Below the pieces are notes generated by a model. The model was not told the origin of the DNA. It ran no database searches and saw only the letters and a program-made list of their open reading frames with translations. From Acidilobaceae archaeon (GTDB taxonomy: Archaea; Thermoproteota; Thermoprotei_A; Sulfolobales; Acidilobaceae), in NCBI GenBank assembly GCA_025058835.1, contig JANXEI010000002.1, positions 310,001-374,000 of the forward strand: 64,000 bases of DNA, given 5' to 3'. Shown in pieces: positions 49,393 through 56,941 of this stretch. Both the position numbers and the translations under genes were made by a program. Position 1 is the first letter of the stretch. Every line of letters starts with the position of its first letter.

Positions 49393-50911
49393 TTGCCATA
49401 GGTATTTTCTCGACCACCTCTAGCGAGGTTAGGTTTTCCCCGAGCTCTTCTGCTGCTAGCTCTCCCGCCCTCCCCGAAACGTAGAGCGCGGCTGCCGTAG
49501 CGTTGAGGGGATCGGGGGGCAGCGAGAGGGCCTCCCTCCTAGCCATAAAGGCGGCAATGATGCCTGCCAACATGTCCCCTGTACCCCCCGTCGCCATGGA
49601 GGGGTGTCCTGTCCTGTTAAGTCTGCACATGCCCTCGGGGGAGCAGACGGCATCTACGGGCGCTTTCACCACAGCTGTCGCGCCGTACTTCTCAGCTACC
49701 CTCTTGGCCAGCGCTAGGGAGTCTGCGGCGAGCGGATCGATCTTCTCGCCCAGCAACATGCCTGCCTCCCCTCTATGTGGGGTGAGAATCGCCTGCTTCC
49801 CCAAAGGCAGGCCCCTTCTCGCAACGACCTTCAGAGCATCCGCATCTATGACTAGAGCTTTCCCCCTCAGCGCTTCCACGACATATTCAACCAGAGCCTC
49901 GGTCTCATCCGTATACCCCAGCCCCGGCCCGAGGACTACAGAGTGGACCTTCTCCCCTAGCTTTTCGAGCAATGCCTTGAACTCCTCCGGTTTCCCGCGG
50001 GCGATAGGGACCAGGTGGGGAGAGCTGAGGGCAGCGCCCAAAGATATCTCGCGAGGCGCAGCTATGTAGACGAGGTCAGCTCCTGCCAGGGCAGCGGCCC
50101 TGGCTGATATGATTGGAGCTCCCACATATTCTGCAGACCCTCCTATCACCAGCACCTTGCCTCCGAGCCCCTTGTAGGCCTCCTTCGGCCTTAGCGGTAT
50201 CCTCGCCTCCACGTCCCCCGGGCCAGCATATGTCTGGGCCTCAGGGGGAAAGCCCAGGTCTGCGACCACGACGCGGCCTGCATGGAGGGGACCTCTGTTT
50301 AGGAAGAGCCCCCTCTTTGGCCTGTGCATGGTCACCGTTAGATCTGCTATGGCCGCTCCCTCAGCTACAGCTCCTGTGTTTGGGTCTAGGCCGCTGGGTA
50401 TGTCCACGGCAACCCTCAGGCCGCTGGAGTTGTTAAAGGCCATGAGCGCCTCCCTCACTGGGCTCCGCAGGGGCCCCCGCACTCCCACGCCGAGCACTGC
50501 ATCTATCACAACGTCTGCCTCCCTCTCCTCTAACCACCCCTTGCTGTATGGCGGGAGGACTCTCACCGCCTTGGAGAGCAGCAGGTAGCGGAGGTTCTTC
50601 TGAGTAGCCTGGTGGGAGGCAAGCTGTGGGTCCCAGAGGAGATGAACTGAAACCCTTGCCCCCCGTGAGGCAAGGTGTCTTGCTGCAACTACTCCGTCGC
50701 CCCCGTTGCCTCCTTTTCCTGCATAGACGATCACGCTCTTCCCCTTGACGTTACCGAGATAGCACTCCACCGCATCTGCCACGGCGCGCCCGGCGTTCTC
50801 CATGGCGCGCTCGAGGTCGAAGCCCCACCAAATGCTGTTGATCTCCGTAGCCCTCATGTCCTCAGAGGTGACGGCGTCCTCAGGCCTCGCCTCCGCTAAG
50901 TTGCACTTCAT
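49352..50911 (-). CDS. nnr: Bifunctional NAD(P)H-hydrate epimerase / ADP-dependent NAD(P)H-hydrate dehydratase
   Basis: Repairs hydrated NAD(P)H. 519 residues from ATG 50911 (GTG 50929 is an alternative). The N-terminal YjeF_N epimerase has ENAGRAVADAVE and VYAGKGGNGGDGVVAARHL; the C-terminal YjeF_C dehydratase has GGSAEYVGAP, LGPGLGYTDE, LTPHRGEAGMLLG and the catalytic TGGTGDMLAG. Divergent from the nicotinamidase-like gene with 59 bases between starts, so NAD repair and NAD salvage may share a promoter region. Confidence 0.93.
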   Translation of the reverse strand: MKCNLAEARPEDAVTSEDMRATEINSIWWGFDLERAMENAGRAVADAVECYLGNVKGKSVIVYAGKGGNGGDGVVAARHLASRGARVSVHLLWDPQLASHQATQKNLRYLLLSKAVRVLPPYSKGWLEEREADVVIDAVLGVGVRGPLRSPVREALMAFNNSSGLRVAVDIPSGLDPNTGAVAEGAAIADLTVTMHRPKRGLFLNRGPLHAGRVVVADLGFPPEAQTYAGPGDVEARIPLRPKEAYKGLGGKVLVIGGSAEYVGAPIISARAAALAGADLVYIAAPREISLGAALSSPHLVPIARGKPEEFKALLEKLGEKVHSVVLGPGLGYTDETEALVEYVVEALRGKALVIDADALKVVARRGLPLGKQAILTPHRGEAGMLLGEKIDPLAADSLALAKRVAEKYGATAVVKAPVDAVCSPEGMCRLNRTGHPSMATGGTGDMLAGIIAAFMARREALSLPPDPLNATAAALYVSGRAGELAAEELGENLTSLEVVEKIPMAIKEARELVGAAPG

Positions 50912-50970
50912 GGCAGATCCATAACGCACTATAACTCTTGAGAAGTAAATAGAATGAGGGGCGATGGGGG

Positions 50971-51567
50971 ATGCAGGTGTCCTTGCCCAACATAGAGAGG
51001 GTGGAAAGAGTGGCCCTTCCGGCAAGGGAGAGCGCCATAATTGTGGTTGACATGCAGAACGACTTCGTCAAGCCGGGGGGAAAGCTGGTGGTCCCGAGCG
51101 CCGCGAAGACCATCGAGCCCATCAGGAGGTTGTTGGAAAAGGCGAGAAGGAGAGGGGTCAAGGTGTTCTATACCCAGGACACTCACTACGAGGGGGACCC
51201 TGAGTTCGCCATATGGGGAGAGCACGTAAGGTTTGGCACGTGGGGCTGGGAGATAATCGAGGAGCTGCGACCTCAGGAGGGGGACATAGTAGTTAGGAAA
51301 ACCAGATACGACGGCTTCTACGGCACTCCCCTCGACGATCTGCTGAAGGTCTACGGGATAAGGAACTTAGTAATAGTGGGCACTGTGGCTAACATTTGCG
51401 TGCTCCACACTGCTGGCAGCGCTGCTCTCAGGTGGTACAAGGTAATAGTTCCAGAGGACGGCATCAGCGCCCTGAACGACTTCGACTTTCATGCAGCTCT
51501 CAGGCAGATCAGCTTCCTCTACAAAGGCACTATTGTCAAGAGCGTCGACGGCGTGGAGTTCCAGTGA
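50971..51567 (+). CDS. Isochorismatase-family hydrolase, probable nicotinamidase
   Basis: 198 residues. The Asp-Lys-Cys triad is present: Asp in AIIVVDMQNDF, Lys in VVRKTRYDGFYG, Cys in VANICVLHTAG. TQDTHYEGDPEF provides the metal-site region of nicotinamidases. It would convert nicotinamide to nicotinate for NAD salvage; the divergent NAD(P)HX repair gene supports this. ATG start at 50971. The 3' end overlaps the convergent gene by 32 bases. Confidence 0.86.
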   Translation: MQVSLPNIERVERVALPARESAIIVVDMQNDFVKPGGKLVVPSAAKTIEPIRRLLEKARRRGVKVFYTQDTHYEGDPEFAIWGEHVRFGTWGWEIIEELRPQEGDIVVRKTRYDGFYGTPLDDLLKVYGIRNLVIVGTVANICVLHTAGSAALRWYKVIVPEDGISALNDFDFHAALRQISFLYKGTIVKSVDGVEFQ

Positions 51568-52075
51568 GACACTCCTCCGGCAGGAAGAAGCTCACCTTTT
51601 CGTGACCGTTCACGTAGGTCCCCTTTCTCACCGCTATGCTGGCCACCCTCCCCTCAATCCTTACTGCTCCCGGCGAGGCTATGGAAACTATCTTGCCGCA
51701 CCAGGTCGTCCAACGTACAGTATAGCTGTACTGCGCAACTCCAGCCTCATAGTAGTTCTCGTACTCGTTGACCCCAGGCCTAGGCTCGTAAGGGATCTCG
51801 AGGAGGAAGACCGCTGAGGATCTGTTCTTGACCCCTCTGGCCTCTACGAAAGCCCTTAACACCCTTACCCTAACCTCTTCCCCGTTCACCAGAGTCCTCT
51901 CCTGGTCTGTGAGCCTCTGCATCTCCTCCCTCAGCCTCTCCTCTTCTCTGCCCTCTTCTCCTGCCCTCAGCAGCTCCCAGTACTCCCCCTCGTCGAAGTA
52001 ATCGAAGACTATGGTGTAGAAAATAGTTCCCGGAGCTACATGAAAGAAGCCGTTACCATATACGGGTCTTGCCAA
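51536..52075 (-). CDS. Hypothetical protein
   Basis: 179 residues, no family recognised. N-terminal VAPGTIFYTIVFDYFDEGEYWELL, a charged coiled-coil-like middle (EEGREEERLREEMQRL), then a beta-rich half (YYEAGVAQYSYTVRWTTWCG). Codon use is normal. The C-terminal tail (TGTPRRRRS) is coded over the end of the nicotinamidase gene and may be non-essential. Transcribed toward that gene, after the MenA-like gene upstream on the same strand. Confidence 0.65.
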   Translation of the reverse strand: MARPVYGNGFFHVAPGTIFYTIVFDYFDEGEYWELLRAGEEGREEERLREEMQRLTDQERTLVNGEEVRVRVLRAFVEARGVKNRSSAVFLLEIPYEPRPGVNEYENYYEAGVAQYSYTVRWTTWCGKIVSIASPGAVRIEGRVASIAVRKGTYVNGHEKVSFFLPEECLTGTPRRRRS

Positions 52076-52129
52076 GCCTCTTCCCAGAAAGATAGTTTAT
52101 AGAAAACAAAAAGAGCTTAGCCCTGCGGC

Positions 52130-53077
52130 TCAGGCTATCCCGAATGGCAAATCTATGAGGTAAGCCGCGAGGAGCGCTATCGTGATGACCGTCATGAATC
52201 GAACTTCCATTAGCGAGACCCTTACTGGTGCATCTTCTGCCTCCTTCTCCGACTTCAGTGCTACGTGCTCGCTGTATATGTCTCTTATTATCTTAACGGC
52301 CGCGGGGAAGGTGATGAAGGACAGGAGGGCAACGAGCGGTAGCTTCCCGAGCGCTACCATGGCTACAACAGATAGATATGACATCGCCACCATGATCATG
52401 ACCACCAGCGCAAAGTTCCTGCGCCCCAGGAGCGCTGCTAGGGTCGCGAAGCCTGCTCTGCTGTCCTCCTCTATGTCCCTCACGTTGTTGGAGGCAAGCA
52501 CGGAGGCCGTGAGTAGTCCTGGGATGACGGCGAGCACCACAGCTTCCCAAGTCACGAAGCCTGTCATGACATAGAACGCCCCTATGAACATGAAGAAGAA
52601 GCCGAGGAAAGTAGCCACCTCCCCAAGGGCCCTGTACTTCAGCCCGAAGGGGGGAGCGTTGTAGAAGAGCGCCAGGAAAAGTCCTATGAAGCCGAAGAGG
52701 AGGACGAGGGGCCTGTTGAAGAGCAGTGCCACGGCAAGGCCTACTGCCACTGCTATCACGCCGAGGAAGAGGGAAACCATGAGGAGCTCGTGGGGCTTGA
52801 AGACCCCATTGTAGATCGGGTGCACCCTGTATATAACGCTGCCAGAGGTGCGGGTGTCAGTGCCTATGTAATAGTCGAAGTAGTCGTTAAGCCAGTTAAC
52901 CATGATGTGGAGGACCAACACCCCCACGAAGGTCATGCCTAGGAGGAGTAGCTGGATCGGCTCAAAGGTGCCCGTGGAGTAGAGCGCATATGCCGCAGCA
53001 AAGGCGAGGGTGGCATAGGTTATCCTAAAGGGCCAGGGCCTTGTAGAGGCGTAGATTAGCTTCAGGTCCCACTTCAT
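52130..53077 (-). CDS. UbiA-family prenyltransferase, MenA-like
   Basis: 315 residues, about nine spans. First motif NWLNDYFDYYIGTDTRT and second SNNVRDIEEDSRAG. The GTD after the first Asp motif and the second-motif form resemble 1,4-dihydroxy-2-naphthoate octaprenyltransferase (MenA) rather than the lipid enzyme at 15975-16886, so a quinone-type acceptor is likely; crenarchaea make menaquinone or thiophene quinones. ATG start at 53077. TATA-like sequence at 53122-53130 can be read on this strand too. Confidence 0.82.
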   Translation of the reverse strand: MKWDLKLIYASTRPWPFRITYATLAFAAAYALYSTGTFEPIQLLLLGMTFVGVLVLHIMVNWLNDYFDYYIGTDTRTSGSVIYRVHPIYNGVFKPHELLMVSLFLGVIAVAVGLAVALLFNRPLVLLFGFIGLFLALFYNAPPFGLKYRALGEVATFLGFFFMFIGAFYVMTGFVTWEAVVLAVIPGLLTASVLASNNVRDIEEDSRAGFATLAALLGRRNFALVVMIMVAMSYLSVVAMVALGKLPLVALLSFITFPAAVKIIRDIYSEHVALKSEKEAEDAPVRVSLMEVRFMTVITIALLAAYLIDLPFGIA

Positions 53078-53121
53078 GCCTCTCGTCCGCTCGCCACAAT
53101 GAGCTCTAGCCTATATGCTGC

Positions 53122-53130
53122 TAATATATA
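53122..53130 (+). promoter_or_regulatory. TATA box for the thyX transcript
   Basis: TAATATATA lies 51-59 bases before the ATG of the 30-residue leader gene at 53181. It is also readable on the minus strand for the prenyltransferase gene. Confidence 0.55.
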
Positions 53131-53180
53131 TCACAAGCGGCTTACGTCGCAAGTAGGAGCCTGCAAGAGGAGGACACTTC

Positions 53181-53273
53181 ATGAGTAGAGAGGTTAGGTG
53201 GTCGGGTCCATGGGTATTAGAGCTTTTCAAGGAGGTCGGGAAAAGAACTAAGGTGGGTGAGGAGGCCTGTTGA
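53181..53273 (+). CDS. 30-residue leader-like peptide before thyX
   Basis: ATG 53181 has GAGGAGG 8 bases upstream, one of the best Shine-Dalgarno matches in the window. It encodes MSREVRWSGPWVLELF, then KEVGKRTKVGEEAC, and ends TGA 53271-53273. Its last base triplets overlap the TTG of thyX (53270), and its own 3' end contains GGTGAGGAGG, which serves thyX. Whether the peptide functions or only couples translation is open. Confidence 0.55.
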   Translation: MSREVRWSGPWVLELFKEVGKRTKVGEEAC

Positions 53274-54160
53274 ACATAGACGTTAGGCTACTCCAGCTCT
53301 CACAGGACGCCCCGAGGCTCATAGCCATATCCTCCAAGGTCTCGCTTTCCGGTAAGGTCTTCGACGAGCTAAAGGGGATGAGCGATGAGGAGGTGGAGGT
53401 CTGGATCAGGGAGACATACAGGAGGGCTCACTTCTCCCCCTGGGAGCACGCCAGCTACACTTTCCTCATAGATGGGCTCAGCAGGGTAGCCACTCACCAG
53501 CTAGTGAGGCACAGGGTAGCCAGCTACACTCAGCAGAGCCACAGGTACTCTGAGGGTTACCTGAGGAGAATGGCGCTAAAGGCCTCTGAACAGCTCTCTT
53601 TGGGCTGTCCAGAGAAGCCCCAGAAGGACAAGAAGGCTGCCTACCTTTGCTATGCAGAGGCCCTCAGGAAAGTGGGGCCTCAGCTAGAGGTAGCCAAGAT
53701 TGGTTTTGTGCCCCCTCCCGTAAAGAGCCCTGAGCTGTGGGCTAGGCAAGTGGTAGAGGCCACGGCTACCTACTATGAGCTCCTGGCAAGGGGCACGAGG
53801 AGGGAAGATGCAAGATACGTTATCCCAGACTCTGTGAGGACGAGGATCGTAGTCACCATGAACGCCAGGGAGCTTATCCAGGTGTTCTTCCCCCTGAGGA
53901 TGTGCACGAGGGCTCAGTGGGAGATAAGGCACATAGCCTGGAAGCTGTGGGCAGAGCTGATGAAGGTGCACCCTCAGCTCTGGAAGTACGCAGGCCCCAG
54001 CTGTGTTTTTAGGGAGAACACTGAGAGGGAGGAGCCTGCAGCTCTAGAGGAGTACCTCCGCGGGCAGAAGGCCTTCGGGATAAGGAGGTGTCCAGAGCTC
54101 GTGGAGAACAAGGCTATTCCAACCTGCCTGGCAAACGCTTACATGACTCTCAACCTATAG
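53270..54160 (+). CDS. thyX: Flavin-dependent thymidylate synthase
   Basis: Makes dTMP from dUMP with FAD, NADPH and methylene carrier. 296 residues. The ThyX signature RHRxxSxxxxSxRY is seen as R80-H-R-V-A-S-Y-T-Q-Q-S90-H-R-Y. N-terminal SFSPWEHASYTF-type block and C-terminal MNARELIQVFFPLRMCTRAQWEIR are typical of archaeal ThyX. TTG start at 53270 with GGTGAGGAGG 7 bases upstream. Complements the B12-dependent reductase and GlyA elsewhere in the window. Confidence 0.95.
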   Translation: MNIDVRLLQLSQDAPRLIAISSKVSLSGKVFDELKGMSDEEVEVWIRETYRRAHFSPWEHASYTFLIDGLSRVATHQLVRHRVASYTQQSHRYSEGYLRRMALKASEQLSLGCPEKPQKDKKAAYLCYAEALRKVGPQLEVAKIGFVPPPVKSPELWARQVVEATATYYELLARGTRREDARYVIPDSVRTRIVVTMNARELIQVFFPLRMCTRAQWEIRHIAWKLWAELMKVHPQLWKYAGPSCVFRENTEREEPAALEEYLRGQKAFGIRRCPELVENKAIPTCLANAYMTLNL

Positions 54161-54219
54161 CTAGCCGAATTTCTGATAGCAGCGGGTAACGTCATTTTTC
54201 CCCCTTGATGAAGATGAGG

Positions 54220-54335
54220 GCGTTCGGGCTAACCCTTACCAGCGGAGCCGATCGCGTCGATAGCCCGAGGATCCTGCCCCAACGAAGAGATCTGGACCCT
54301 CGGAACGCTAGCCTTTTTAGCGCCCCTCTCTTTTT
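54220..54335 (+). ncRNA. Candidate structured RNA with two nested hairpins and poly-T
   Basis: In the gap between thyX and the alba gene. GCGTTC (54220-54225) pairs with GAACGC (54303-54308). Inside, TCGGGCTA (54224-54231) pairs with TAGCCCGA (54261-54268), and CGAGGATCC (54266-54274) pairs with GGACCCTCG (54294-54302) in 8 of 9 positions. T5 runs follow at 54313 and 54331. I recognise no known class (not 5S, SRP, RNase P or tRNA), and no TATA box is clear. Confidence 0.4.
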
Positions 54336-54340
54336 CTATA

Positions 54341-54400
54341 GGGCTATGATTAGAGCTGGTATTTCTGATCTTTGTGAGGACAGACACCAGAGATGAGCCC
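54341..54400 (+). ncRNA. C/D-box guide sRNA candidate
   Basis: 60-nucleotide arrangement typical of archaeal C/D sRNAs. Terminal stem GGGC (54341-54344)/GCCC (54397-54400); C box ATGATTA (54346-54352); 12-base guide (54353-54364); D' box CTGA (54365-54368); 5-base spacer; C' box GTGAGGA (54374-54380); 12-base guide (54381-54392); D box ATGA (54393-54396). Compared with consensus RTGATGA and CTGA, the C box has T for G and the D box A for C, which turns the G-C pair of the kink-turn into U-A. Targets not determined. Confidence 0.6.
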
Positions 54401-54441
54401 CAAGAAAAACCGCGTTGCCCTCTTTCAAACTAGCGAGTTGG

Positions 54442-54756
54442 TTACTCTTTCTCCTTCCTCAGGCAGATCTCGATGCCGCTGACTCTCCTCGGCCTCTCCT
54501 CTCCAGTCTGCGGGTTCTTGACCATGATGTCCTGGCTGGAGATGTCGATGCCGTGAATGACGACGTTCTTGGCGAACCTGCTCCTCACGATCTCCACTGC
54601 ATCTACGGCCTTGTTGATGTTCCTTCCCCTAGCCTTGACGACTACTCTGTCCACTCCCTGCTCCATGAGGGTAGTGAGCACTGCGAGCACGTAGTTCATG
54701 ACAGGCTTCTGTCCTATCCTGACCTCAGGCGCTCCCTCACAGACCATCTCTACCAC
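54442..54756 (-). CDS. alba: Alba, archaeal chromatin and RNA-binding protein
   Basis: 104 residues. [19 protein letters not shown] with Lys17 (the acetylated residue family), [18 protein letters not shown], and [16 protein letters not shown] are Alba blocks. Coats DNA and RNA as dimers. Start at 54756 (codon read as GTG or ATG at the rim of the gene, MVEMVCEG); the minus-strand region 54797-54821 is A/T-rich with TATA-like ATAAAGCTTA. Confidence 0.94.
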   Translation of the reverse strand: MVEMVCEGAPEVRIGQKPVMNYVLAVLTTLMEQGVDRVVVKARGRNINKAVDAVEIVRSRFAKNVVIHGIDISSQDIMVKNPQTGEERPRRVSGIEICLRKEKE

Positions 54757-54907
54757 CGCGCCTCTTTTTTGTCAAGCATTATGACCTCGATTGTTCCCTA
54801 TAAGCTTTATTTTTTATATAGATCGCTATGAGCCGACATGATTGCTATATAGAACCTTGAGGAGGGGGCCAGAGGTGGGGTGGGATTAGGCATGAGGCAA
54901 ACTTGTC

Positions 54908-55106
54908 ATGAGAAGGGTTCAGAGGCGTCGCGATGAGCTGTATGAGATGAGAGCTCGAGGCGATTTGGGAGGAGTTGACAGAGAGTCAAGGATATGCCAT
55001 AGGCGCCGAGAACAGAGGGGCCTCCATGGTAGATGCCGGCTCAGTCAACAAGGTACTAGAGCTAGTAAAGCTCCAGAAACGGCTTGGGCTGGGAGAGGAA
55101 GGCTAG
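54908..55106 (+). pseudogene. Small gene split by a frameshift, or decayed
   Basis: Frame A, from ATG 54908, reads MRRVQRRRDELYEMRAR, then turns into Arg-rich shadow. From about 54957 another frame reads EAIWEELTESQGYAIGAENR and continues GASMVDAGSVNKVLELVKLQ to TAG 55104-55106 with codon use like the rest of the window; it has no good start of its own. A one-base shift joins the two into a charged helical protein of about 66 residues. TATA-like GCTATATA is at 54844-54851. Either a recent frameshift, a sequencing error, or a chance resemblance. Confidence 0.4.
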
Positions 55107-55546
55107 TCTAGCTCCCTAATACCTCCTGCTTTGTCGGGAGGAGACGTTATCTCTGCTGCCTCGAGCTCAAGCTGTTCCTTGAGCCCCTCGTTTATGTACG
55201 GCGCTATCAGGTATATCTTGTTCTCTACGTACTCTTTCTCAGAGAGCATCGCGTTGTCAAAGCTGATGGTGTACAAAGGGAACACTATCTTGAACGAGCC
55301 CCTCGTTCTCGTCCATCTCCCCCCCGCTCTCTCCAGCTCCTTGAGGGCTGCAACGTCGACGTCGTCGACCTCTACCTCGCGCTCGTCCCTCAGCGCAATG
55401 AAGTCGCTCCTCGCAGGATCCCACTCCTCTGCGGCCTTGATGACATAGGCCTTCACGATGCTGTTTAAATCTCCGTCAGAGACCTGGGACTCTACCACCT
55501 TCCCCCTCTCTGCTCGAACTATCAGCAGGCTTGCTATTTCGTTCAC
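55103..55546 (-). CDS. Conserved crenarchaeal hypothetical protein (DUF2286-like)
   Basis: 147 residues. LLIVRAERGKVVESQVSDGD, AAEEWDPARSDFIALRDERE and IYLIAPYINEGLKEQLELEA agree, from memory, with the DUF2286 family of crenarchaea, which has no known function. The gene overlaps the fumC start region's stop by 4 bases (55543-55546) on the same strand, so it is cotranscribed downstream of fumarase. Confidence 0.6.
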   Translation of the reverse strand: MNEIASLLIVRAERGKVVESQVSDGDLNSIVKAYVIKAAEEWDPARSDFIALRDEREVEVDDVDVAALKELERAGGRWTRTRGSFKIVFPLYTISFDNAMLSEKEYVENKIYLIAPYINEGLKEQLELEAAEITSPPDKAGGIRELD

Positions 55547-56889
55547 CCCTGCCGCCTATCGCTTTCCCCCTTAATATCTTTAGCTGGGATGCCGGGCCTA
55601 ACGAGGCTCTCGAGGTTGAGGATCTTCTCGATTTCCTCCTGCGAGAGCCCCATCTCTGCCAGTGCCTCCCTTATGCTCCTCCCCTCGTAGAGCTTCCTCG
55701 AAACCTCTGCTGCCCTATCGTAACCTATTATGGGCGCCACGACCGTGATCAGCGCTTGACTGCTCTCAGCCATCTTCCTAGCCCTCTCGCGGAGAGGTAT
55801 CACTTTCGGCAACACCTGCTCGGAGAGCTTGTTGAGGGACTCTGTCACCAAGATCGCTTGGGTAACGGCTGCATACCCTGCGAGCGTTATCCCCATGCTC
55901 AGCTCGAACTCCCCCAGCAGCGCTGCCATGGTCATGCTGTTATCGAGGCCCACCACATGGGAGGAGGCCTGCATCACAGCCTCTATGGTTACGGGGTTAA
56001 CCTTTCCTGGCATCATGCTGCTCCCTGCTATTTCCTGAGGTATGTCCACCTCTCCTATTCCAGTGAAAGGCCCCGAGTACATGAGCCTCAGGTCCTGGCA
56101 TAGCCTCCAGAGGTCCACGGCTATCACCTTGAGCGCAGAGCTGCCAGCCAGCAAGTCAGTGAGCAACCTCATGGCCCTAAAGGTGCTCCTTGCAGGCCTA
56201 ACCTCTAGGCCAGTTATGCTAGCCAGGCGCGATATAGCTAGCTCAGCATACTTAGGGTGCGCGTTAAGTCCTGTACCTACGGCGGTCCCGCCCAGCGGCA
56301 GCTCGAGGAGGAGGGAATAGGCTGAGAGGAGGAACTCGCCGTCCCTCCTCAGCGCGTCTGCATATGCGGCGAACTCCTGGCCCATCGTTACGGGCAGGGC
56401 GTCCCTCAGGTGCGTCCTTCCCGGCTTGATCACGTCCTCCGTCCTCTTGGCAAGCTCCTCAAGGGACGTTACGGCCTTCTGGAGGGCAGGCAGCACAGAG
56501 TTCTTCAGTTCGTAAGCTAGCGCAACCCTTACGGCTGTGGGCACAACGTCGTTAGATGACTGACTCATGTTGACGTGGTCGTTCGGGTGCACCTTGAGGC
56601 CTGAGAGCTCGGAGGCCCTCTGCGCCAGAACCTCGTTGACGTTCATGTTAAGTCCTGTGCCCGAACCCGTCTGGAAGACGTCCACGACTATGGAGTCGTC
56701 GTGGGCCCCTACCATGAGCTCCTCTGCGGCCCTAGCTATTGCATCTGCCATCCTTCCGTTAAGCAGCCCCAGCTCCGCGTTGGCCCTCGCCGCGGAGAGC
56801 TTAACGGCCCCCATGGCCCATATGAGCCTCCTGGGGAACCTAGTGCCCGTGTTCAGGAACACCTCCAGCGCCTTAGGGACATACTTCAT
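55543..56889 (-). CDS. fumC: Fumarate hydratase, class II
   Basis: Interconverts fumarate and malate. 448 residues of the fumarase/aspartase superfamily: [59 protein letters not shown] and the signature GSSMMPGKVNP. The TGLN and HPND residues favour fumarase over aspartase. ATG start at 56889. A truncated, decayed copy of the same gene lies at 62221-62613, on the other side of the glycerol cluster. Confidence 0.93.
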   Translation of the reverse strand: MKYVPKALEVFLNTGTRFPRRLIWAMGAVKLSAARANAELGLLNGRMADAIARAAEELMVGAHDDSIVVDVFQTGSGTGLNMNVNEVLAQRASELSGLKVHPNDHVNMSQSSNDVVPTAVRVALAYELKNSVLPALQKAVTSLEELAKRTEDVIKPGRTHLRDALPVTMGQEFAAYADALRRDGEFLLSAYSLLLELPLGGTAVGTGLNAHPKYAELAISRLASITGLEVRPARSTFRAMRLLTDLLAGSSALKVIAVDLWRLCQDLRLMYSGPFTGIGEVDIPQEIAGSSMMPGKVNPVTIEAVMQASSHVVGLDNSMTMAALLGEFELSMGITLAGYAAVTQAILVTESLNKLSEQVLPKVIPLRERARKMAESSQALITVVAPIIGYDRAAEVSRKLYEGRSIREALAEMGLSQEEIEKILNLESLVRPGIPAKDIKGESDRRQG

Positions 56890-56941
56890 GAGCTGTCCCG
56901 AGAAGAAACGTAGGCAAGGACTTTATGAAGAGCCATATATT

